Below, piece after piece: positions 19,810-28,535 of a stretch of DNA of 64,000 nt; the first letter of the stretch is position 1; each line of letters starts with the position of its first letter. The stretch is from positions 775,559 through 839,558 of the forward strand of contig JAUJEA010000001.1 of NCBI GenBank assembly GCA_030442035.1. The letters run 5' to 3'. A program made the position numbers and the translations under genes. The notes beneath the pieces were generated by a model that did no database searches, was not told where the DNA came from, and saw nothing but the letters and a program-made list of their open reading frames with translations. Source of the stretch: Splendidivirga corallicola (GTDB lineage Bacteria; Bacteroidota; Bacteroidia; Cytophagales; Cyclobacteriaceae).

Positions 19810-20676
19810 TCACAGGTCAAATACCTGTCTGAAATCTTTCCCTTTAATTATTTCTTCTATCCTTTGTTTGATTTGATTCTTTTCCTGAAATGGTTGATTC
19901 TGAAATATCTCCTGATAGCTCTCGTCTATGGTAGTACTCATTTCATCATGTTTGAGTTTTACCATTTCATTGATCTTCCTTTTGTATGCTGCATTGAATT
20001 TTAAGTTTTTAGGGTCTACCCAACCGAAGTCAATGAAGGACCTGGTTTTTTTCTGGCATCGGCAGGGGTTAGATTTATTGATCAGGCCGCATTTATTATC
20101 CATAAAATTGTACAATTGCCTTCTTGCCCTTGATAATAACTGACGATAATTATCATTGCTTGTACCTAAAATTTCGCTGGCCGTCTGTGCATCCATTTCA
20201 AACACCTCTCCAAGAATATAAACCAATCGCTGTTGTCTGTCAAGGCACATGAGCATGCCGGCAGTACAACCGTACATCACATCATTGATCACCATTTTGT
20301 CTTCAGGAGTAGGTTCTCCATCTGCCGGGTACATCTGATCCGGTAATACATCGAGATCTTCGCCATATTTTTCGAAAGTGGTTATATTTTTTTCCATAGA
20401 GGTTTTGGGTAGATTGATCACATGATTGAAGGCAATCCGGTATATCCACGTTCTAAAGGCACTTTCACTTCGAAATTTTGCCAGGTTGGTAATAATTTTA
20501 ATGATCACATCCTGCGTAATATCCTCCGCCTCGACTGGTGAGAGAATCATTCGCCAGATGACATTATATAGAAAGTTTTGATGGTTCTCTATCAATTGAC
20601 CCAATGCTTTTGAATCTCCTTCCAGGGCGGCGGATCTCAATTCGAGATCTGCCGCTGATTTATAATTACTTATCAT
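19810..20676 (-). CDS. ECF-type RNA polymerase sigma factor with long C-terminal extension
   Basis: The product has 288 residues. Region 2 is seen in FLYNVIWRMILSPVEAEDITQDVIIKI and FRTWIYRIAFNHVIN (residues about 35-95). Region 4 is near residues 145-200 (RLVYILGEVFEMDAQTASEILG, NYRQLLSRARRQLYNF). After region 4 comes an 85-residue tail with a Cys pair (NPCRCQKK) and an earlier Cys (NKCGL), which might bind metal. Its ATG overlaps the TAA of the preceding gene (20676-21410) by one base, so the two are co-transcribed. No recognisable anti-sigma is present; the partner gene is a secreted protein. Target genes are unknown. Confidence 0.85.
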   Translation of the reverse strand: MISNYKSAADLELRSAALEGDSKALGQLIENHQNFLYNVIWRMILSPVEAEDITQDVIIKIITNLAKFRSESAFRTWIYRIAFNHVINLPKTSMEKNITTFEKYGEDLDVLPDQMYPADGEPTPEDKMVINDVMYGCTAGMLMCLDRQQRLVYILGEVFEMDAQTASEILGTSNDNYRQLLSRARRQLYNFMDNKCGLINKSNPCRCQKKTRSFIDFGWVDPKNLKFNAAYKRKINEMVKLKHDEMSTTIDESYQEIFQNQPFQEKNQIKQRIEEIIKGKDFRQVFDL

Positions 20677-21410
20677 TATCTTATGCGTTTGAAAAAAGCC
20701 ATGATCATCTCTTTTTTCATATCCATATGTTGCATGAAATTTAATAATAATTCGTGGGATTCAAGTTCTTTCTGAGCCCGCTCACAAACCGTTTCATTTT
20801 CCCACACACCAAAATCTATTCTAACCTCGGCCTTGCTCATAGATCTATAAGTCGTCACTTGTTTGAAGCCGTCATAGGTTTTTCCAAGGTAATTGAATAA
20901 TGGTTCACGACTATCTGAAAAACCATTTTTCCTCTGATCATCCAGATTGATAGTCGCAAATTCAAAAATATCCGAATCCCTGACAGCTCTGAATTGAAAT
21001 TGCGGGTTATCATCAATTTCAACTACATGATCAAAGTACTTGATCGTTTTTATTGCCTTTTTATAATCAGTGAAACGTTCATCGTATTCAAAGATTTCTG
21101 CCGCTCTCTTAGCATCCTCTAGTGTCTCCCATGCTACAACATCCAGGACCAGATTGGGATCTGATACAGATTGATAGGTATGTGAATTCAGGTATCCTTT
21201 GAAACCGGATAAAGCCGAAATGGTTTTTTGATTTAATGCCTTGAATTGAGATAAGGCTTCATCCGTAATCTCAAATAAAGCCATTTCATAGATCTTCTTA
21301 CTTTTTAGATTTTTCATATGTGTTTCACACTTAAATTGATTAACTGATTTTCCCAGACATAATTGAAATGCAATCACTATTGCACTCAGTGCCAAAATTG
21401 ATTTTTTCAT
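20676..21410 (-). CDS. Secreted protein with two ABM-like alpha/beta domains
   Basis: The product has 244 residues with an N-terminal signal peptide (KKSILALSAIVIAFQLCLGK). It then has two copies of a ferredoxin-like pattern resembling antibiotic-biosynthesis-monooxygenase or dimeric alpha/beta-barrel domains: YEMALFEITDEALSQFKALN to WETLEDAKRAAEIF, and FEFATINLDD to GVWENETVCERAQ. Such folds bind or oxidise small molecules, but no catalytic residues can be assigned. It shares an operon with the sigma factor downstream, overlapping by one base, so it may be the input or a target of that sigma. Function unknown. Confidence 0.6.
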   Translation of the reverse strand: MKKSILALSAIVIAFQLCLGKSVNQFKCETHMKNLKSKKIYEMALFEITDEALSQFKALNQKTISALSGFKGYLNSHTYQSVSDPNLVLDVVAWETLEDAKRAAEIFEYDERFTDYKKAIKTIKYFDHVVEIDDNPQFQFRAVRDSDIFEFATINLDDQRKNGFSDSREPLFNYLGKTYDGFKQVTTYRSMSKAEVRIDFGVWENETVCERAQKELESHELLLNFMQHMDMKKEMIMAFFKRIR

Positions 21411-21551
21411 TTTTGAATTGTTTTTAGCCTTTGGAGTGATTTGAAAATCGGTTGTGACAGATTCTTTGAAAAATTTTTGAAATGGGAAAAAAAATTATCG
21501 AAAACTGTAAGAAATCCTTATCTGATGCTATTAACCTGAAAAACAATTAAC

Positions 21552-21998
21552 ATGATGAACAAAACAGTTTTAATCAATCGTATGAAAAATAAAATAGCAC
21601 CAAAAATTACGGTCAGGGAAACTTTACAGGTAAATCATTCCAAAGCGGACCTTCTCAATATCGTCACCAAAATTGCTCATAAATACGGACTCGAAGTGAT
21701 TCCAACCAAAGAGGCCGTTTGTCGGCTCCAATTCTCAGGCAACATATTTGTGGATCTCTCAAATGTAAAGGTTGTGCTGGGATTCTCTCCGGATGCTGAA
21801 AAGTATCAAAAGCTTTCCTCATTAATGAACATAACCATGCCCGAAGAAGGCAGTATATTGTTGGAATCCTTTGAGAGGATGATATTAGGTACTCATGATG
21901 AAATAACCATTTACAAAGAAGTTCTCAAACAAAGAATTAATCGTTTTAAAGCCTATCTCATAGCTGAATCGATTATTTTAAAAGCTTTGACAAATTAA
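21552..21998 (+). CDS. Hypothetical protein, first gene of second sigma operon
   Basis: The product has 148 residues with no signal peptide and no membrane segment. I do not recognise a family. The composition and codon use look genuine (KNKIAPKITVRETLQVNHSK, LEVIPTKEAVCRLQFSG, and a helical C-terminus). It is divergent from the sigma/ABM operon, 141 bases apart, and is followed after 6 bases by another ECF sigma gene, so it probably works with that sigma, for example as a soluble regulator. Two in-frame ATG codons are adjacent (21552 and 21555). Confidence 0.7.
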   Translation: MMNKTVLINRMKNKIAPKITVRETLQVNHSKADLLNIVTKIAHKYGLEVIPTKEAVCRLQFSGNIFVDLSNVKVVLGFSPDAEKYQKLSSLMNITMPEEGSILLESFERMILGTHDEITIYKEVLKQRINRFKAYLIAESIILKALTN

Positions 21999-22004
21999 GC
22001 TATT

Positions 22005-22487
22005 ATGTCCGCTGAATTTTATCAGGAATACATAGAGAGCAACAGAGCCATTATTTATAAAATTTGCCGGGCCTATGCCGAGGATGATCCGGAATTCCAA
22101 GATTATTTTCAGGAGGTTTGTCTGCAGCTTTGGAAAGCCCGCAAGAATTTCAACCATGAATCAAAGCTCTCAACCTGGATCTATCGAGTGACACTTAATG
22201 TTTGTTTATCTCTGGTGCGGACAAAAAGAAACAAGCCGCAGAAGGTAGAAATCAGAGAATATCATGCAACACGAGTTCCTGAAGATGAGGACCTGGAGGC
22301 GTTGCGACTGGATATGCTGTACAAGGCCATCAGAAAATTGAAAGAAGTCGATCGTGGAATTATTCTTTTATATCTCGAAAGTAAAAGTTACCAGGATATC
22401 GCGGACATTATGGGTATTAGTATGAGCCATGTTGGAGTGAAAGTAAACCGAATTAAAAAACAACTAAAAAATATGATCAATGGATAA
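22005..22487 (+). CDS. ECF-type RNA polymerase sigma factor
   Basis: The product has 160 residues, a normal ECF length. Region 2 shows IYKICRAYAEDDPEFQDYFQEVCLQLW and STWIYRVTLNVCLSLVR; region 4 shows DRGIILLYLESKSYQDIADIMGISMSHVGVKVNRIKKQL with a clear helix-turn-helix. The gene overlaps the next one by 8 bases. That gene encodes a small integral membrane protein, which fits the usual sigma/anti-sigma order in Bacteroidota, although the membrane protein lacks an obvious anti-sigma domain. Confidence 0.92.
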   Translation: MSAEFYQEYIESNRAIIYKICRAYAEDDPEFQDYFQEVCLQLWKARKNFNHESKLSTWIYRVTLNVCLSLVRTKRNKPQKVEIREYHATRVPEDEDLEALRLDMLYKAIRKLKEVDRGIILLYLESKSYQDIADIMGISMSHVGVKVNRIKKQLKNMING

Positions 22488-23082
22488 TATGGATATAGAA
22501 AACATCTGGGAAGCAGGACATCAATCCGGACGAAATATTGAAACCGTCGAAGCTACCGCAAAAAAATATAATAAAAAATCGCTACAACTGGTTGAAAGGA
22601 TTTATAGAACCGGGCGTAAGGAACACCGCATTTTTTTGATCGTTGTTGGGGTTGCCATGCCTGTTCTGCTACTGACAAAGGCTTTTATAATAGCATCAAG
22701 TCTATTGATATTTACCGGTCTTATCATATGGAAATATGAAGTGGAAATGGGAATATTAAGAAAAATAAAATTTCAGGACAATACGCTAAACTACCTCATT
22801 TCAGTGAAACGCCTGCTCAATCGATTCATGCTTAATTACAAAATTGGGATCATGGTCGGTGTACCACTTTTGATGTTAGGAGGCATGATCATAGCACAAA
22901 ATATTCTTGGAAAAGCCATCACACCTATGCTGATGGATCCTGTTTTCTGGTTTATTTTCCTTTTTGCCTGTTTTCTCTCCATTGGATTGTCAAGGCTATG
23001 GCTTCATTTCTGGGTACATACCTTGTATGGTAAAAAATTCAAGGAACTACAAAGTATGATTGAGGATCTGGAAACGGCCTAA
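22480..23082 (+). CDS. Membrane protein, possible anti-sigma partner
   Basis: The product has 200 residues. A 50-residue cytoplasmic N-terminus is followed by four hydrophobic segments (IFLIVVGVAMPVLLLTKAFI, ASSLLIFTGLIIWKY, IGIMVGVPLLMLGGMIIAQN and FWFIFLFACFLSIGLSRLW) and a short helical tail. The start overlaps the sigma gene by 8 bases, which implies coupled translation. Position and topology suggest that it tethers or senses for the sigma factor, but no zinc-binding anti-sigma motif (HxxxCxxC) is present. Confidence 0.75.
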   Translation: MDNMDIENIWEAGHQSGRNIETVEATAKKYNKKSLQLVERIYRTGRKEHRIFLIVVGVAMPVLLLTKAFIIASSLLIFTGLIIWKYEVEMGILRKIKFQDNTLNYLISVKRLLNRFMLNYKIGIMVGVPLLMLGGMIIAQNILGKAITPMLMDPVFWFIFLFACFLSIGLSRLWLHFWVHTLYGKKFKELQSMIEDLETA

Positions 23083-23245
23083 AGCTTCCCTGACCTTATC
23101 ATGGATCTATCTTGGCGGAGGTTTTCACGCATAATTAAAACGACACCTTATTTCGGGATGTATAAATTCCTTGGTCAATTAAGTTAATCTTGAAAGTTAG
23201 TGTGAGCATAGCACAGGTGAAGCAATTCATTGGCCTCAAGGTTTT

Positions 23246-24244
23246 CTAATCCAATAACTCAATCGCTTTTTCCAATATAAGATCTCGGCCATCATTGAAA
23301 GTTTCTTCAGTATTATTCACTACAACATCAGGAGCTATACCATGATCCTCTATGAGTTGAAAATCAATCGTTGCGGCCTGCCAGCTTGAAATATAATACT
23401 TCCAGCCATTTGATAAACTAAATATTTTAGGATTACCGGTAGCACCTCCCGTGGTATCCCCTACCTGCGTTACATTCGGCAGGGTCTTGATCATCAATAC
23501 AAAGCTTTCGGCGGAGCTATAACAGCCTCGATTAGTTAATAGTATGATGGGTTTATCAAAATTAACAGGGTTAGAAGGTGATATATCGATAGGGGTCCAG
23601 TCGTTAAAATCATGATGTTCAGTACCGTTCCGGAATCTCACATATTCATAGATCCTTTCTTCCATGGTTAGCCTCTCCGCAAAAGCTTTGCCTACTGCAT
23701 CATTCCCTCCGCCATTCTCTCTCACATCCAGGATAAGTGCATCTTTAGTTGGCAATGTTTGAAAAATGGTAGAGAATTCAGTATAATCAGCAGGCATCCC
23801 TCCCAGCCTTTTGATCCGGACGTAGGCGATGTTGGTGCTTTGGATATTTCCCAGAACAACACGGTTGTTATCAAAAATGATATCGGATAAGTAGTTCACA
23901 GCATTTTCAGGAGAGTTATCAAGGAATTGATCTCTTTTGCGGAATTGATATGTTTTATTGGAACCAATGAATCGGACATGCAGATCCCTTAAACTCAAGG
24001 TCACCTGTGCCAAAATGCTTTCTAATTCATCAAAGGTAGTTTCCTCATTGATATTGGAGCTGTTGGCATTGTACAACGAATCCCAGTCAATATCTTTAAG
24101 TTCAAAGTAAGCGTACGTCTGATCAAAATCATTCCATACCTGCTCGAAGGCTGTTACCGCATTGAGCATGGTACTACATTCATCATCCTTGCAAGCGGTA
24201 AGCAAAAAAATTGAACAAAACAATATGACGTTAGCTGTTCTCAC
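23246..24244 (-). CDS. S41-family peptidase, lipoprotein
   Basis: The product has about 332 residues from the GTG at 24244; a TTG at 24253 is an alternative. The signal NVILFCSIFLLTAC ends in a lipobox Cys. The C-terminal-processing-peptidase fold shows DALILDVRENGGGNDAVGKAFAERL and NRGCYSSAESFVLMIKTLPNVTQVGDTTGGATG, where the Ser in GCYSSAE is the likely nucleophile. No PDZ domain is apparent between the helical N-terminal part and the catalytic part. It probably acts on proteins or peptides in the periplasm. It stands alone, facing the PadR/permease unit. Confidence 0.88.
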   Translation of the reverse strand: MRTANVILFCSIFLLTACKDDECSTMLNAVTAFEQVWNDFDQTYAYFELKDIDWDSLYNANSSNINEETTFDELESILAQVTLSLRDLHVRFIGSNKTYQFRKRDQFLDNSPENAVNYLSDIIFDNNRVVLGNIQSTNIAYVRIKRLGGMPADYTEFSTIFQTLPTKDALILDVRENGGGNDAVGKAFAERLTMEERIYEYVRFRNGTEHHDFNDWTPIDISPSNPVNFDKPIILLTNRGCYSSAESFVLMIKTLPNVTQVGDTTGGATGNPKIFSLSNGWKYYISSWQAATIDFQLIEDHGIAPDVVVNNTEETFNDGRDLILEKAIELLD

Positions 24245-24390
24245 TAGAAACAAATTTCATCAGAGAGGTATTCAAATACTATCACTATTTATTCCAAAAG
24301 ACGCAATGTATTGAATAAAGGTACCTTTTTTCCGACATCTATGCATTCCTAATCTTTAGATTAACCTGAGATGCGTTTCACTTTTTACAT

Positions 24391-24448
24391 TTATTTGTTT
24401 GACAAATAAGAATGTTATATATTTGATTGGCAAATACGAATATAATAT
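24391..24448 (+). promoter_or_regulatory. padR promoter with paired PadR-type operators
   Basis: A full Bacteroidota promoter is visible: TTTG at 24394-24397 and TATATTTG at 24418-24425, spaced by 20 bases. It is overlaid by two inverted repeats: TTATTTGT-TTG-ACAAATAA at 24391-24409 and TATTTG-ATTGG-CAAATA at 24420-24436. The repeats continue as a direct repeat (CAAATAnGAATnTnATAT) with a 28-base period. One operator covers the -33 box and the other follows the -7 box, an arrangement that would block RNA polymerase. The ATG follows directly. Confidence 0.8.
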
Positions 24449-24770
24449 GAAAGGAACCAACCTAGGTGAGTTTGAAGAATTGGTGCTTTTGGTTGTCGGA
24501 ATATCCAATGGTGAGGCGTATGGCATTTCCATTCTTGAAGAAATTGAGCAACGCACGGGAAGATTAGTGACTGTGAGCACTATTCATACGGCTTTATATC
24601 GATTGGAGGAAAAAAGATATGTTTCATCGGAAATGGGTGGTGCCAGCAAGGAAAGAGGCGGGCGAAAAAAAAGATTGTACTCAATTACCGCCGAAGGGCA
24701 CCAGGCATTGATGAATGCCAGGGCTATAAGAGAAGAACTTTGGGGTTTGATGCCAAAACTAAATTTCTAA
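24447..24770 (+). CDS. PadR-family transcriptional regulator
   Basis: The product has 107 residues from the ATG at 24447, chosen because the family starts just before the winged helix (MKGTNLGEFEELVLLVVGI) and because an upstream start at 24399 would lie within the promoter. The winged helix continues with EAYGISILEEIEQRTGRLVTVSTIHTALYRLEEKRYVSSE, and the wing shows RGGRKKRLYSITAEGHQAL. PadR repressors sense small molecules or membrane stress and often sit before permeases of this kind in Bacteroidota. The next gene starts 3 bases after the stop. Confidence 0.93.
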   Translation: MKGTNLGEFEELVLLVVGISNGEAYGISILEEIEQRTGRLVTVSTIHTALYRLEEKRYVSSEMGGASKERGGRKKRLYSITAEGHQALMNARAIREELWGLMPKLNF

Positions 24771-24773
24771 GCA

Positions 24774-27413
24774 ATGCATGGCCTCCCTGACAATACTAAT
24801 CCTCCCAAATGGGCAGATACATTATTGGAGTTATGTTGTGCTGATCGCTTTTTAGAGGAAATCCAGGGTGATCTTCACGAGTGGTTTCATAAAACAGTAG
24901 AACGTAAGAGTTTGAGAAAAGCCAAACTCCTATATGCGCTGAACGTACTTAGATCGCTTAAAACTTTCCGGCTTCGCTCTTTGCAAAGCTTTATACTATT
25001 TATAATTGACAGAACTATGTTACAGAATTATTTCAAAGTAGCCATTCGCAATGTATTCAACCATAAATTCTTCTCGCTCATCAATTTAACAGGCCTGACT
25101 TTTGGTATTGCCAGTTGCCTCTTTATATACTTCTATGTGAAAAATGAATTGAGCTACGATTCATTCCATCAGCATAAGGATAACATCTACCGTGTTGTAC
25201 AAACCAATCCAAAAACAGGTACTAAATGGCGTTCTGCCCCTACTCCATTGGGTCCGGCGTTGCATAATGAGTTCCCGGGGATCGTAATGGCGAGTATGGG
25301 TGAGGATCCAGTCTTTGTAGAACTTCAGGGAAGTAAATTCTACGAACCTAACTTCTACTGGACCGATTCCACCTTCTTTGATGTATTTAGTTTTCCATTA
25401 AAATCCGGGAATCCTTCCAAAGCATTAGCCGAACCCAATTGCATTGTACTTACTGAGAAGATCGCGAAAAAATATTTTAAGGACGAAAATCCTATGGGCA
25501 AGGTCATCAATGTCAAGATCTATGATGGGGACAAAATACTTCCTATGAAAATTACCGGGATAGCTGAAGACCCTCCGCCCAACTCACATATTCAATTCGA
25601 TATTCTTGGATCCATGATCTCTGGTCTTGAGCTTTATAAGCAATTTGAGAACCATTGGGGATTTAACTGGTTGAAATCTTATGTGCTCCTGGAAAGTAAA
25701 AATGACGTTGAAAGGATCAAAAGTCAAATACCGGATATGATCGACAAATACCTGGGAGAGGGTTTTTCGGAGCAAAAAGGATTGTACTTTCAACCATTGA
25801 AGGAAGTTTACCTTCATTCAAAGGACATCAATAATAAAGATATCAAGGGCAGTATTGAATATGTTTATATCTTTTCCATAGTGGGCATTTTTATACTGGC
25901 TATTGCTTCCATTAATTTCGTCAACCTTTCTACTGCAAGGTTAACAGTTCGCGGAAAGGAAGTAGGGGTACGTAAGACCGTGGGGGCATTAAAATCAGAC
26001 TTGATTAAACAGTTCTTGTCCGAATCATTCTTGTTGGCACTGACCAGCATTCTACTGGCGCTGATCCTTGTCGTTCTTTTATGGCCATTCTTTATTGAGC
26101 TTATTGAAAAAGAAATTGCGCTTGAAATACTGTTTTCCTGGGAAAACCTAACAGCACTTTTGATAATCCTATTCATAACCGGGATACTATCAGGAACCTA
26201 TCCTGCTTTTATTCTATCCGCCTTCAAGCCTATCAATGCACTAAAAAGGGCCACAAGTCTGAGCAAAAGAGGCAACACAAATTTGATGAGAAGGTTACTG
26301 GTAATATTTCAATTTGGTATTTCAATTTTCTTAATAGTCGGAAGTTTGGTTATCTATTCACAATTGAATTACATGATCAAAAGTGATCTTGGTTTTGAAA
26401 AGGATCAGTTGATCAGCGTACCTGTTGAAGACAGAGGGCTTCAAAAGAGAATTGACATTTTAAAAGACGAAATGGGCAAGGTTCAGGGCGTTGAAAAAAT
26501 CACAGCATCCGGCGAATCTTTACCAAGCTTCATGAACAATACCTGGTCTTTTTCATGGGATGAGGCCTCTGAAGAAGCAAAGCTTGGTATTGACGTAGTG
26601 GCTGTCGATTCTGATTACTTTGAAACCATAGGAGTTAAACTGAAAGAGGGTAGAAATTTCAATAAAAGCTTTCATACAGACTCTGCCAGATCTTTTATTT
26701 TGAATAATGCAGCTGTTAAAAGAATTGGATGGGCAAGTGCCTTGGAAAAGGAAATTCAAGTTGGAGGTCGTAAAAGAAAGGTTATCGGTGTAGTTGAGGA
26801 TTTTCATCATTTCTCTCTTAAACATAACGTGAGATCCACAGCCTATTTCATAGCACCTCCTGGAAATAGGGTCAGTAATGACAACCTTATCATCAAAGTT
26901 TCTTCCAATGACATGGTTAAAACCATTGAAGGACTTAGTGATGTTTGGGATCGTTTTTCAACGGAGCAAGTTTTCGACTTTAAGTTTGTTGACGACGCTT
27001 ATGATCAAACTTATAAGGCCGATCAGCGATTCTTTATGATCTTCGGTTTTTTCTCTGTCATTGGAATTTTGATCGCTTGTGTAGGACTTTTTGGTATGGT
27101 CGTTCATATGACTGAACAAAGAAGCCGTGAAGTAAGTATTCGCAAGGTCTTGGGCGCATCATTCCACAGCATTGTGGTCTTATTATCCAAAGAATTCACA
27201 CGACTTATCGCTTTTGCATTTCTGATTGCAGGTCCGCTGGCCTATATCTCGACAGATCGATGGTTGCAACAATATCCGCATCGAATTGATGTTACCATAT
27301 GGATCGTATTACTGGCTGGTCTTTTAGCATTTTTAATTTCCTGGATCACTATTGGCTTTAATACCATCAAGGCTGCTATAGCTAATCCGGTAAGGTATTT
27401 AAGAAACGAATAA
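24774..27413 (+). CDS. FtsX/MacB-type ABC transporter permease with prefix domain
   Basis: The product has 879 residues. The first 80 residues (LPDNTNPPKWADTLLELCCAD to YALNVLRSL) are the permease prefix domain found next to PadR genes in Bacteroidota. It is followed by two FtsX-like permease modules, each with a MacB-type periplasmic domain: the first from FKVAIRNVFNHKFFSLINLTGL, the second from MRRLLVIFQFGISIFLIVGSLVIYSQL. FtsX cores include VNLSTARLTVRGKEVGVRKTVGALKSDLIKQF and EQRSREVSIRKVLGASFHSIVVLL. No ATPase gene is adjacent, so the ATPase must be encoded elsewhere. Role likely in export of a lipid, peptide or toxic compound. Confidence 0.93.
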   Translation: MHGLPDNTNPPKWADTLLELCCADRFLEEIQGDLHEWFHKTVERKSLRKAKLLYALNVLRSLKTFRLRSLQSFILFIIDRTMLQNYFKVAIRNVFNHKFFSLINLTGLTFGIASCLFIYFYVKNELSYDSFHQHKDNIYRVVQTNPKTGTKWRSAPTPLGPALHNEFPGIVMASMGEDPVFVELQGSKFYEPNFYWTDSTFFDVFSFPLKSGNPSKALAEPNCIVLTEKIAKKYFKDENPMGKVINVKIYDGDKILPMKITGIAEDPPPNSHIQFDILGSMISGLELYKQFENHWGFNWLKSYVLLESKNDVERIKSQIPDMIDKYLGEGFSEQKGLYFQPLKEVYLHSKDINNKDIKGSIEYVYIFSIVGIFILAIASINFVNLSTARLTVRGKEVGVRKTVGALKSDLIKQFLSESFLLALTSILLALILVVLLWPFFIELIEKEIALEILFSWENLTALLIILFITGILSGTYPAFILSAFKPINALKRATSLSKRGNTNLMRRLLVIFQFGISIFLIVGSLVIYSQLNYMIKSDLGFEKDQLISVPVEDRGLQKRIDILKDEMGKVQGVEKITASGESLPSFMNNTWSFSWDEASEEAKLGIDVVAVDSDYFETIGVKLKEGRNFNKSFHTDSARSFILNNAAVKRIGWASALEKEIQVGGRKRKVIGVVEDFHHFSLKHNVRSTAYFIAPPGNRVSNDNLIIKVSSNDMVKTIEGLSDVWDRFSTEQVFDFKFVDDAYDQTYKADQRFFMIFGFFSVIGILIACVGLFGMVVHMTEQRSREVSIRKVLGASFHSIVVLLSKEFTRLIAFAFLIAGPLAYISTDRWLQQYPHRIDVTIWIVLLAGLLAFLISWITIGFNTIKAAIANPVRYLRNE

Positions 27414-27488
27414 TAAATCCGGACCAGTTTAATAGTTAGTGTGGGTATGACTTAACTGCACAAGAAATAAATTTTTTTGGAACAAGTG

Positions 27489-27531
27489 CATAATTTTACT
27501 TTCATTGTCGGACCATAAAAGTAAAATTATG
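27489..27531 (+). promoter_or_regulatory. 14-base inverted repeat covering the SDR start codon
   Basis: CATAATTTTACTTT at 27489-27502 and AAAGTAAAATTATG at 27518-27531 are perfect complements with a 15-base spacer. The right arm ends exactly in the ATG of the dehydrogenase gene. As DNA it could be an operator of a TetR-like or other dimeric regulator; as RNA it could hide the start codon. It is too long to be chance. Confidence 0.65.
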
Positions 27532-28350
27532 AAAACAATACTCATCACAGGAGCCTCAACAGGTATTGGAAGAGCTACAGCAGATTATTTCGCTCAAAAG
27601 GACTGGAGGGTGGCTGCAACCATGCGGCATCCGGAAAATACTGACTTTAAAGAGCAAGACAATTTAAAAAAGTTTCAATTAGACGTCCAGGACAAATCCA
27701 GTATTGCAAAAACCGTCAACGATGTTCTTGAAGAATTCCATAAGATCGATGTTGTCCTGAACAATGCCGGATATGGGACATGCGGCCCATTGGAAGCAGC
27801 TACAGATCAACAACTGCGTAGACAGTTCGATGTCAATGTATTCGGACTAATAGATGTGACCAAAGCGGTATTACCTCATTTTCGTAAAATGAAAAAAGGG
27901 ATGTTTATCAATGTTTCCTCTATTGGGGGCCTGGTGACATTTCCAACGTTTTCGGCCTATCATGCCACTAAATGGGCTGTTGAGGGGCTAACAGAGTCCT
28001 TGCAATATGAATTGAACCCACTTGGCATTACTATGAAGCTCATTGAGCCGGGAGGTGTAAAAACTGACTTTGCAACCCGATCATTGGATCTTTTCGATTA
28101 CAAACATTTGGAAGAATACGATCAAACCATGGAAAGGATCTCAAAATTATTCACGGATAGTACGGAAAGATCACAGAACTATTCTACCGCTGAACAAATG
28201 GCTGAAGTGATCTATGAAGCTGCTACCGATGGTAAGAGTCAATTACGCTATGTAGCTGGTAAAGATGCAAATCAAATATGGACAGCTCGCCAGAACATGC
28301 CCTATGAAGATTTCAGGGAAATGATAAGAGATCAATTTTTAGGAGATTAG
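27529..28350 (+). CDS. Short-chain dehydrogenase/reductase
   Basis: The product has 273 residues from the ATG at 27529, which directly precedes the first beta-strand (MKTILITGASTGIGRATADYF); a TTG at 27505 lies inside the inverted repeat and is unlikely. The classical SDR residues are present: TGASTGIG for NAD(P) binding, NNAGYG, and the catalytic Ser in NVSSIGGL with YHATK. A basic residue follows in ATMRHPEN, so NADPH is likely. The C-terminal part is typical of oxidoreductases of the YhxC type. Substrate unknown. Confidence 0.92.
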   Translation: MKTILITGASTGIGRATADYFAQKDWRVAATMRHPENTDFKEQDNLKKFQLDVQDKSSIAKTVNDVLEEFHKIDVVLNNAGYGTCGPLEAATDQQLRRQFDVNVFGLIDVTKAVLPHFRKMKKGMFINVSSIGGLVTFPTFSAYHATKWAVEGLTESLQYELNPLGITMKLIEPGGVKTDFATRSLDLFDYKHLEEYDQTMERISKLFTDSTERSQNYSTAEQMAEVIYEAATDGKSQLRYVAGKDANQIWTARQNMPYEDFREMIRDQFLGD

Positions 28351-28399
28351 CCAGATCATTAGAAGCGATCTTCTTCCACAAAAACAATATAGGATTGTC

Positions 28400-28437
28400 A
28401 AATTTCAAAGACGGGGTGACTGTGGGTTTTGAAATTT
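28400..28437. other. Inverted repeat after the SDR gene
   Basis: AAATTTCAAA at 28400-28409 pairs perfectly with TTTGAAATTT at 28428-28437, around an 18-base spacer. It lies 50 bases after the SDR stop and 98 bases before the PepSY gene. It may be a terminator without a T-run or an operator of the next gene. Confidence 0.4.
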
Positions 28438-28535
28438 ACTATATTCACAGCGCAAAAATTTAACCCAGGATCAAACGCTTTCTAACTATTTACGTACTCT
28501 AGGAAGCTGAACCAATAGGATCTGACATTAGATAA

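Noticed and set aside
23190..27440. AGTTAGTGTG seen near 23196 and near 27433
   Set aside because: Only a 10-base match in two gaps, without further similarity; chance is enough.
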